Shown piece after piece: positions 14,976 to 20,609 of a stretch of DNA of 20,609 bases. Position numbers and translations under genes: made by a program. Each line of letters opens with the position of its first letter. Position 1 is the first letter of the stretch. This DNA is from an uncultured Selenomonadaceae bacterium. Its GTDB lineage: Bacteria; Bacillota_C; Negativicutes; Selenomonadales; Selenomonadaceae. The DNA lies in assembly GCA_946402475.1 (NCBI GenBank), contig CAMIWP010000001.1:1-20609 (forward strand). The letters are read 5' to 3'. The notes below the pieces were generated by a model. The model saw only the letters and a program-made list of their open reading frames with translations. It had not been told where the DNA came from and made no database searches.

Positions 14976-16439
14976 TCAATCCCAGTTCAAATCCCCGGGG
15001 CTGACGAGACGGACGGTGGAAGAGGACTTCACCGTTTTCTTTCCGGTGGAGGAACCGCTGCCACTGCCGGAACCGCTACTGGAGGAACTTCCCGTATTTA
15101 CACCGAAGTCCTTGTAACGATATGTCCCCGTACCACCCTCTATGTCCATGGAGTCTGCAATAATTGTTCCCTCAAAGTTGCCGTTGTTGCTGTTAATATG
15201 GAAATGACTGGTATTTGGTGCGTAAAAGACACCGCTAAACGTATGCGCACCATTATATTCTACATAAAATTTTCCTGTTCCCATATAGCAAAATACAATG
15301 GGCCTCACATTGTCGCCGTTGACGTAGACATGCACGATATCATTTAGACTCGAATCAATGTAAACGTAAACAGGCGTGTTGGGATCACCGCTTACGGTGC
15401 CGTCAATAGTGAAATCCATCGAACGGTTTCCGCCCTTATCAGACGGGGCATTGTAAAAAGCTACATCACTGGACAAATCTTTAGATGAAAATTTGTTTGT
15501 AAGCGGGTCATTTGTGCCTGCCAGTCGAAAATGTTTGAGATACTCATCATAAGCTTCCTGTTGTTTTTGAGCAGCTTGCCAATCGCTCCAATCGGTCACC
15601 GGCGATACCTCATCAGGCAATCCCAATCGGCTTCGCGTGAGTGTCCCCAATTCTGTCATGTCATAATCTTCGAATATACGCTCATGAGTATACCCAGATC
15701 CTTTCTCCTTTGCTTCATTGACCGAAAGTCCTTCATCCCTCGCCTTGCTTGTAAGAAACACTCCCAATGAGTCTGATTGGGTAGTATACTGCAGACTGCG
15801 ATACATGTAGTTGCTTTGATTGTCTTTGTTGTTTCCTGATCCGTCAGTAAAAGCAATATTGCCGTCAAAAGTGGTTCTGATTTGACCCTTGCTATCGAAA
15901 TTATCCGGGTTTTCAATCGTATTCACTAAACGCAAATCATGCTTGAAAATAAACAAATCCCTTCCGCTCCCGCTGCTGCTTCCGCCCCCTCCGTCGGATT
16001 CCGTGACCATGCCGATGGCCGCCACGGAGTCTGCGGAGACATCCTGATCCGTCAGGCCGAAGATGCGCAGGAAATAGAGGGGCACGTTCTCCTTCAGACT
16101 CACCCTGTAGTAAACAGCGTCGTCATCAGCTATTGCCTTATAGGGTCGCCTCTCGATAGCATTGGGGAGATTTCGGTTCTGGGCGTCGCTGTCCACATAG
16201 CGATCCGCCTCCTCATCCGCCTCGGGATGAGACGCCAGCGTTTCCTCCTGTATGGCATACTCCCTCGCCCCCGCCAGGGCGGCCGCATCCGCCGCGTTTT
16301 GCAGCCGGGACTTGTGGATGTAGAGATTTCCCAGATCAAAGGCAAACCCCATGCATGCCATCAACAGCGGCAACAGAACTGCGGTAAAGACGATAATGGC
16401 TCCCCGCTGATGCCAACGATGTAACGGTTTCCCAAACAT
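14976..16439 (-). CDS. tadG: TadG-like pilus protein with a Gly/Ser-flanked passenger region
   Basis: The 487-residue product begins with a TadG-type N-terminus: a short basic stretch, RGAIIVFTAVLLPLLMACMGFAFD (12-35, given in part: hydrophobic helix) and the hallmark LQNAADAAALAGA (46-58). Such proteins are anchored in the inner membrane and take part in Flp pilus assembly or tip formation. Residues about 59-147 form a TadG-type soluble part. Then comes a Gly/Ser linker (150-159), a region of about 290 residues (161-448) rich in Asn, Asp, Tyr and beta-type repeats (GVFYAPNTSHFHI, GTIIADSMDI), a second Ser/Gly linker (450-466) and a short tail. I start at ATG 16439, which has GGAGGA seven bases upstream; the frame's TTG at 16484 has no site. 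The passenger is AT-rich compared with the rest. Confidence 0.8.
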   Translation of the reverse strand: MFGKPLHRWHQRGAIIVFTAVLLPLLMACMGFAFDLGNLYIHKSRLQNAADAAALAGAREYAIQEETLASHPEADEEADRYVDSDAQNRNLPNAIERRPYKAIADDDAVYYRVSLKENVPLYFLRIFGLTDQDVSADSVAAIGMVTESDGGGGSSSGSGRDLFIFKHDLRLVNTIENPDNFDSKGQIRTTFDGNIAFTDGSGNNKDNQSNYMYRSLQYTTQSDSLGVFLTSKARDEGLSVNEAKEKGSGYTHERIFEDYDMTELGTLTRSRLGLPDEVSPVTDWSDWQAAQKQQEAYDEYLKHFRLAGTNDPLTNKFSSKDLSSDVAFYNAPSDKGGNRSMDFTIDGTVSGDPNTPVYVYIDSSLNDIVHVYVNGDNVRPIVFCYMGTGKFYVEYNGAHTFSGVFYAPNTSHFHINSNNGNFEGTIIADSMDIEGGTGTYRYKDFGVNTGSSSSSGSGSGSGSSTGKKTVKSSSTVRLVSPGDLNWD

Positions 16440-16493
16440 CAAAAACTCCTCCCCCATCTCCGCCGGTACACAAATCCCTTTCAACCAACTTTT

Positions 16494-16850
16494 TCATCTT
16501 TTCTCTGTGGCTCTCAGCCTCATCCCCACCTGCAGTCCCATCCTTTCCGCTTCCCCCGCGGCGAGTTCCAGTGCCGATTTCGCCCCCGGGCAGATGCTCA
16601 TGCCGATCCAAGGCAGGAGATCCCGGACGATCTTCAGGATGCGGTATTCCTCGTCCAGATACAGGACATCAATGGAAAACCGCATAAAGCACATGTGGAC
16701 GCTGCTGCATGGGAAGAGGAGAAGCCCCTGTCCTCGGGGGAGTCCCCTGCGGCCCATAAGCCCCAGAAAGCGCTTCCAAAAGGTGTCCGCTTCCTCTATC
16801 CGCAAAGGGGGGATGTTCCTATCCTCTGCTCTCATTCGAATAAATCCCAT
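16494..16850 (-). CDS. DUF192 family protein
   Basis: The 118-residue product matches DUF192: a W-x-R-x-x-GLMGRRGLP segment, PCSSVHMCFMRFSIDVLYLD in the middle, and the usual C-terminal AKSALEL and G-x-x-x-G-hydrophobic ending. The function of this family is not established; members are small, often secreted beta-barrel-like domains. This one has no signal peptide. It starts 13 bases after the tadC stop and ends 54 bases before the tadG start, inside the tad operon, so it is probably co-expressed with the pilus proteins. GAGGG lies just before the ATG at a rather short distance; the ATG five codons later is possible but less well placed. Confidence 0.88.
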   Translation of the reverse strand: MGFIRMRAEDRNIPPLRIEEADTFWKRFLGLMGRRGLPRGQGLLLFPCSSVHMCFMRFSIDVLYLDEEYRILKIVRDLLPWIGMSICPGAKSALELAAGEAERMGLQVGMRLRATEKR

Positions 16851-16863
16851 CGTCCCTCGCGCC

Positions 16864-17793
16864 TCACATATTCTTCATCAAGAACAGGAGGGAGGGCAGG
16901 AGCACAATGACAAAGAGCGCAGGAAAGATAAAAAGTACCAAGGGAAAAATGATCTTTACCGGAGCCTTCAGAGCCTCGGCCTTGGCATACTGGCGGCGAC
17001 GCTCCCGCATGTTTTCCGCTTGGTTCTCCAAGGTGTTCGCCATGCTGGTCCCCAGTCGTTCCGCTTGGATCACCGCCGTGGTGAAAAGATAGACCTCCTG
17101 CACATCGCAGCGCTGGGCCATCTGCCGCAGGGATCTGGCCCGGGGCATGCCCATCCGCACATCCCGCTGCATCCGCACGCACTCGTCGATAAAGGGTCCC
17201 TTCATGCGGGAGACGATCTTCGTCACCCCGCCGTCAAAGGAAAGCCCCGCCTGGACACTGACGCAGAGGAGATCCAAGAACTCCGGCAACTGCCGCGTGA
17301 TGAGCTTCTGCCGCTTGCGGATGATGGAGTTCAGGATGGCGAAGGGAAGAACCCCTCCGATGACGATGCCCGTTATAAGAATGGCCATTCGCTGCACAAA
17401 GGGATAGACGCCGTTGGAAACCGTCAGAAAGGCCAGCAGGAAGCACACCGCCACAGAGAGGAGCCAGCCGCAGACAAAGGCGTTGACGCTCCAGACCCCC
17501 AGCTTCCCCGCCAGCATGATGCGCTGCTCCAGCATGGCGCGGATCCCCTGGGGGGCGAAGCGCATGAGCCGCTTGGTCAGGGCCTGGAAGAAGGGGACGA
17601 TGGTGCGCTCCACAAAGGGAACGTCCCCCAGATTGGCAGACCGGGCGGCCTCCGCCTTGGCCTTGGAGCCGTAGCGGATGTCCCGCAGGCGCTGTTGCAC
17701 CTGGGTCTTGGGGATCAGCCGGGTCATGACGAAGAAATAGACCAGCATGAATACGAAAAGCCCGCCCGTCAGGGCAGCCGCCAAGATCATCAT
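16864..17793 (-). CDS. tadC: Tad pilus platform protein TadC (type II secretion F domain)
   Basis: TadC is the second inner-membrane platform protein that, with TadB, links the TadA motor to the growing pilus. The 309-residue product has an N-terminal membrane helix (about 3-25), a pair of helices (about 105-155), and a T2SSF domain containing LPEFLDLLCVSVQAGLSF and AERLGTSMANTLENQAENMRERRR (split over about 240-265), then two closing helices. The order of segments and the RLGTS motif fit TadC rather than TadB. It begins six bases after the cpaF/tadA stop with AAGGG ten bases upstream. Confidence 0.93.
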   Translation of the reverse strand: MMILAAALTGGLFVFMLVYFFVMTRLIPKTQVQQRLRDIRYGSKAKAEAARSANLGDVPFVERTIVPFFQALTKRLMRFAPQGIRAMLEQRIMLAGKLGVWSVNAFVCGWLLSVAVCFLLAFLTVSNGVYPFVQRMAILITGIVIGGVLPFAILNSIIRKRQKLITRQLPEFLDLLCVSVQAGLSFDGGVTKIVSRMKGPFIDECVRMQRDVRMGMPRARSLRQMAQRCDVQEVYLFTTAVIQAERLGTSMANTLENQAENMRERRRQYAKAEALKAPVKIIFPLVLFIFPALFVIVLLPSLLFLMKNM

Positions 17794-17799
17794 ATACGA

Positions 17800-19188
17800 T
17801 CAACCCTTCCCCATCATGCCCGGCTGCTCCCGAAAGATGGAGGCCGGGAGATCCACGCCGTTCATCTTGAACTTCTCCATAAAGCTGGGCTGAAGCCCCG
17901 TGGCCACATAGCTGCCCACGGACTTGCCGTTCTCGTCGATGTGGGACTGGACATAGCGGAAGAGATCCTGGAGGACGATGGTGTCCCCTTCCATCTTCTG
18001 CACCTCCGTCACATAGGTGATCTTCCGGCTCCCGTCCCGGATGCGGGACTGCTGGATGATGATGTCGATGGCGGAGGAGATCTGCTCCCGGATGGCCCGG
18101 ACGGGAAGCTCCATGCCCGCCATGAGCACCATGGTCTCCAGGCGGGAGAGCACGTCCCTGGGGCTGTTGGCGTGGGCGGTGGTGAGGGAGCCGTCATGGC
18201 CCGTGTTCATGGCCTGAAGCATGTCCAATGCCTCCCCGGAGCGCACCTCTCCCACGATGATCCGATCCGGGCGCATGCGCAGGGCGTTCCGCACCAAGTC
18301 CCGGATGGTGATCTCCCCGGAACCTTCGATATTGGCCGGACGGGACTCCAGCGTCACCACATGGGGCTGCTGGAGGCGAAGCTCCGCCGCGTCCTCGATG
18401 GTGACGATGCGCTCCCCCTCGGGGATGAAGCTGGACAGCACGTTGAGGGTGGTGGTCTTCCCGGAGCCGGTGCCCCCCGACACCATCACGTTGAGGCGAG
18501 CCTTGACGCAAGCCCGGAGGAAGACCGCCATGTCCTCGCTGAGGGTGCCGAAGCTGATGAGGTTCTCCACGGAGAGGGGGCTCTTGGAGAACTTGCGGAT
18601 GGTGACGCAGGGCCCCACCAGGGAGAGGGGGGCGATGATGATGTTCACCCGGGAGCCGTCGGAGAGACGGGCATCCACCAAGGGGGAGGACTCGTCAATG
18701 CGTCGGCCCAAAGGAGTCAAAATCCGCTCGATGATGTTCATGAGATGGGCATCGTCGTGGAACTGGACCTTGGTCAGGGAGAGCTTGCCCATCTGCTCCA
18801 CAAAAATCTTCTTGGGGCCGTTGATCATGACCTCCGTGATGGTCTCGTCCTTCAACAGAGGCTCGATGGGCCCCAGTCCCAGCATCTCGTCGCAGATGTC
18901 CGCGATGATGCGGGTCCGCTCCCCACGGGGCACAGAGAAAGGATTTTCCTCCAGCACCCGCTGGCAGTAGGCGTCGATGAGCTCCTCCACCTCTTCCCGG
19001 CTGTGTTCCGTGCCGGAGAGGATCCGCTGCTCCTCGGCGTTCATCTCGTCCACAATGCGGCGGTGGATGGCCAGCTTCAGCTCCTGATAGGCATCCTCGC
19101 TGGACTCCGACTGGCGGCCGGCAAAGATCGGCCGTTGCCGCGCCAGCTCACCCTTGGGCCTTCCGAGTCTTTCCAGCAATGCTGACAT
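17800..19188 (-). CDS. tadA: Tad pilus assembly ATPase TadA/CpaF
   Basis: TadA (CpaF) is the cytoplasmic hexameric ATPase that drives Flp pilus extension and, in some species, retraction. The 462-residue product has the N-terminal domain (about 30-215) and the secretion ATPase core. The Walker A SGGTGSGKTT has Lys244, the Asp box is TIEDAAEL (263-270), the Walker B region is RIIVGEVRS (309-317) with Glu314, and the His box is GHDGSLTTAHANSP (330-343). All catalytic parts are present. GGGAGGG lies upstream of ATG 19188. It follows tadE by 14 bases and precedes tadC by six. The usual tadA-tadB-tadC order is not kept, since tadB lies upstream of flp. Confidence 0.96.
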   Translation of the reverse strand: MSALLERLGRPKGELARQRPIFAGRQSESSEDAYQELKLAIHRRIVDEMNAEEQRILSGTEHSREEVEELIDAYCQRVLEENPFSVPRGERTRIIADICDEMLGLGPIEPLLKDETITEVMINGPKKIFVEQMGKLSLTKVQFHDDAHLMNIIERILTPLGRRIDESSPLVDARLSDGSRVNIIIAPLSLVGPCVTIRKFSKSPLSVENLISFGTLSEDMAVFLRACVKARLNVMVSGGTGSGKTTTLNVLSSFIPEGERIVTIEDAAELRLQQPHVVTLESRPANIEGSGEITIRDLVRNALRMRPDRIIVGEVRSGEALDMLQAMNTGHDGSLTTAHANSPRDVLSRLETMVLMAGMELPVRAIREQISSAIDIIIQQSRIRDGSRKITYVTEVQKMEGDTIVLQDLFRYVQSHIDENGKSVGSYVATGLQPSFMEKFKMNGVDLPASIFREQPGMMGKG

Positions 19189-19202
19189 TCCTGTCCCTCC
19201 CC

Positions 19203-19622
19203 TCAGCTTCCCGCCATCTCATCGTGCATGGAATATTGTATCGTGTAAGTTCTCGGCAGGGTCAGCCCCAGAAAGTCCATGGCGCTGATGCCGGGAAAAC
19301 CCGTATTCAAATTCGTTCTGATCGTCACCATAACAGAATCGGAAACATCCGTGCCAGAAGAGATCTCGAAACTGCCGTCTTCCTCCGGCCAAGTGTAGAG
19401 ATTGGTGAGCAATTTCGTGTTCCCCCTGTAACTGCTCTTGATCTCATCGTATTTATTCGCCCCCAGCAATGCAGCTTCCCGAGCGCTGCTGCGAGCCACG
19501 TTGCTGAGTGTCATATAGTCCGCAAATAAAAAACCGCTGTAAAAAATTCCAAAAACCAGCATCAAAAAAAACGGAAGGACAATCGCAAACTCCACGACCG
19601 CCTGCCCTTTTTGCCGTTTCAT
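19203..19622 (-). CDS. tadE: TadE-like minor pilin/pseudopilin
   Basis: The 139-residue product has the TadE signature at its start: KGQAVVEFAIVLPFFLMLVFGI, a charged stretch with the conserved VEF(A/x)hVLP pattern followed by one membrane helix (about 9-35), and the LSNVARSSAREAALLGA motif typical of TadE (about 39-55). TadE proteins are processed by the prepilin peptidase and take part in pilus biogenesis. The start is ATG 19622 (MKRQKG), with GGGAGG seven bases upstream; the open frame reaching 19787 is read-through of flp antisense structure and the hairpin. It is 76 bases downstream of flp, with a strong hairpin between. Confidence 0.92.
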   Translation of the reverse strand: MKRQKGQAVVEFAIVLPFFLMLVFGIFYSGFLFADYMTLSNVARSSAREAALLGANKYDEIKSSYRGNTKLLTNLYTWPEEDGSFEISSGTDVSDSVMVTIRTNLNTGFPGISAMDFLGLTLPRTYTIQYSMHDEMAGS

Positions 19623-19645
19623 GTTCTGTCCTCCCTTGTTATGGC

Positions 19646-19678
19646 AAAGCGGCCTCCTGAAGCCAGGAGGCCCTTTTG
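19646..19678 (-). terminator. Strong hairpin between flp and tadE (partial terminator or stabiliser)
   Basis: A perfect 9-bp stem GGCCTCCTG/CAGGAGGCC (19651-19659 and 19664-19672, four-base loop) is extended by five more pairs (one G-T) after one mismatch. On the minus strand it is followed by CTTTGCC, a weak U-run. Being between the major pilin gene and the rest of the operon, it probably reduces read-through or protects the flp mRNA so that pilin exceeds the machinery. Confidence 0.65.
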
Positions 19679-19698
19679 ATAAGTATGGTCGTTTCGGA

Positions 19699-19890
19699 TT
19701 ATTTGAAGGCATTGGCCATGTTGTTGAAAGCTCCGCCGACCTTCTCCTGTAACGTACCGCCATTGCTGATCGCAGCGGCAACAACAACCACGAAGGCGAG
19801 AATCAGCGCATACTCAACGATGCCCTGGCCCTTTTCTCCCATATTGGGAGCAAGATACCGCGCCTTCAGATACTCCATGATTTCCTTCAT
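19699..19890 (-). CDS. flp: Flp/Fap-type major pilin
   Basis: The 63-residue product is a Flp prepilin, the main subunit of Tad pili. The leader (1-21) ends in EKG, and the cleavage motif G21-Q22-G-I-V-E26-Y27 places Glu at +5 and Tyr at +6 of the mature protein, as in the Flp class. It is followed by one hydrophobic helix (ALILAFVVVVAAAI). Removal by a TadV-type prepilin peptidase, not encoded here, would leave a 42-residue pilin. AAGGAGGAG lies six bases upstream of ATG 19890. A 150-base gap after tadB and a hairpin after the gene suggest that flp has its own promoter, but I found no convincing one. Confidence 0.95.
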   Translation of the reverse strand: MKEIMEYLKARYLAPNMGEKGQGIVEYALILAFVVVVAAAISNGGTLQEKVGGAFNNMANAFK

Positions 19891-20041
19891 CGAAAACTCC
19901 TCCTTCTTAAAACAAATGAATATTTCTCTATATCAAGCCCGCAGGCCAGATATCGCAAGAACTCAGCCGCCGAATAACTCCGCCACTATCCCTTTTCTCT
20001 CCATCTTTCGTGAAAAAACATCTGCGCACGCCGTCCTGTTT

Positions 20042-20609
20042 TCAGATTTCAATATCCACAATACGCTGAATCACAAGGAATCCAATGAATTCCATCACGA
20101 GGGCGCCGACAATGGCAATCTGTCCGATGGGATCCTCAAAAAGAGGCGCAAGATACCCGGGATTGATAAGGCTGAGGATTCCCGCCAAGCCAAGGGGAAG
20201 CGCTGCCAGCACCCAACCGGAAGCCCGTCCCTGTGCCGTCAGGGCCATGACCTCCCGCCGCATGCGGATGCGGTCTTGGATGGTCTCGCTGATGGTGTCG
20301 AGGATCTGGGCAAGGCTTCCTCCCACCTGGCGCTGGATGAGCACCGCCGTCACCATCAGGGAGAAGTCCGGGCTGCCCACCCGCTTGTCCATGTCCTCCA
20401 GGGCGTCCTCCATTCTGGCCCCCACGTTCATCTCCCGCATGACCTTGGCGAACTCCTCGCTGATGGGAGGCTCCATCTCCTTGGATACCAGCTCCATGGC
20501 CTGAAGGAAGCTGAACCCCGCCCGCATGGCGTTGGCCACCATGGTGAGGCAGTCCCCCAACTGGTTGACGAATGCCGCGCGGCGGCGACTGATACGGAAG
20601 GATATGTAG
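20042..20609 (-). CDS. tadB: Tad pilus platform protein TadB, 5' end beyond the window
   Basis: The visible 188 codons form the C-terminal part of TadB: QLGDCLTMVANAMRAG and FLQAMELVSKEMEPPISEEF of the T2SSF domain, SPDFSLMVTAVLIQRQVGGSLAQILD, a QDRIRMRREVMALTAQGR segment and two closing membrane helices. The frame runs open to the window end (FRISRRRAAFVNQLGD), so the TTG at 20560 is not the start; the N-terminal membrane helices lie outside. TadB forms the inner-membrane platform together with TadC. It is on the same strand as flp, 151 bases upstream. Confidence 0.93.
   Translation of the reverse strand, partial: YISFRISRRRAAFVNQLGDCLTMVANAMRAGFSFLQAMELVSKEMEPPISEEFAKVMREMNVGARMEDALEDMDKRVGSPDFSLMVTAVLIQRQVGGSLAQILDTISETIQDRIRMRREVMALTAQGRASGWVLAALPLGLAGILSLINPGYLAPLFEDPIGQIAIVGALVMEFIGFLVIQRIVDIEI

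Noticed and set aside
16507..19185. A 892-codon open frame on the plus strand opposite tadC and tadA
   Set aside because: It is the antisense shadow of GC-rich coding DNA. The minus strand encodes complete, motif-bearing TadA and TadC, while the plus product is His/Gly/Asp-rich with no domain.
19920..19975. Possible sigma-54 promoter (TGGC ... TTGA) or sigma-70 promoter (TTGCGA-17-TGATAT) upstream of flp
   Set aside because: The spacing of the -24/-12 elements is one base too long and the GC at -12 is missing; the sigma-70 -10 matches only about half the consensus. Not strong enough to list.
20013..20047. Possible terminator at the end of tadB (ATCTG/CAGAT stem followed by six T on the minus strand)
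   Set aside because: The stem is only five pairs with an 18-base loop and overlaps the tadB stop codon; too weak for a confident call.

Overview
The window is a GC-rich bacterial chromosome segment in which nearly all genes lie on the minus strand. The gene set suggests a Gram-negative-type anaerobic Firmicute of the Negativicutes (selenomonad-like): a clostridial-type Rnf complex with a long, multi-cluster RnfB, an RseC/MucC-like protein heading the rnf operon, a SpoVD-like penicillin-binding protein, an XpaC/TelA pair and a Tad (Flp) pilus locus. The lineage is an inference from gene content; there is no rRNA or marker gene to confirm it.

Layout. (1) 1-1392, plus strand: the C-terminal part of a membrane diguanylate cyclase whose sensor region is broken at about position 52, then an orphan glucitol/sorbitol-type PTS IIA protein. 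A strong bidirectional terminator (1571-1611) separates these from the convergent rnf operon. (2) 7111-1628, minus: RseC-like gene, then rnfC-D-G-E-A-B, tightly coupled, making an ion-translocating ferredoxin:NAD+ oxidoreductase. RnfE lacks one of the cysteines expected to hold the intramembrane iron-sulfur cluster. (3) 7163-7277: a promoter and palindrome cluster. (4) 9261-7282, minus: class B PBP with one PASTA domain. (5) 11810-9402, minus: a three-gene operon of a small Cys-containing protein, an XpaC-TM2 fusion and TelA. (6) 14627-11944, minus: a GT-C-like membrane protein overlapping a GT2 polyprenyl-phosphate glycosyltransferase gene, preceded by a short truncated membrane-protein remnant. 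(7) 20609-14976, minus: Tad pilus genes in the order tadB (partial), flp, tadE, tadA/cpaF, tadC, DUF192, tadG, ending at a clear terminator (14904-14930).

How the genes work together. The Rnf proteins couple ferredoxin oxidation to NAD+ reduction and ion export. The Tad proteins assemble Flp fibres: TadA powers, TadB and TadC form the platform, Flp is the major pilin, and TadE and TadG are pseudopilin-like or tip proteins. The GT2/GT-C pair could add sugars to an envelope polymer or protein from a lipid-linked donor, but its target cannot be read from the sequence. No tRNA, rRNA, CRISPR array, intact insertion sequence or phage gene was seen. No gene-free stretch exceeds about 240 bases.

Most of the content is recognisable machinery. 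The parts most worth a second look are the RnfE cysteine loss, the AT-rich passenger module of TadG, the small Cys protein coupled to XpaC-TM2/TelA, the hairpin after flp, the palindrome cluster at 7163-7277 and the broken sensor end at the window's left edge.
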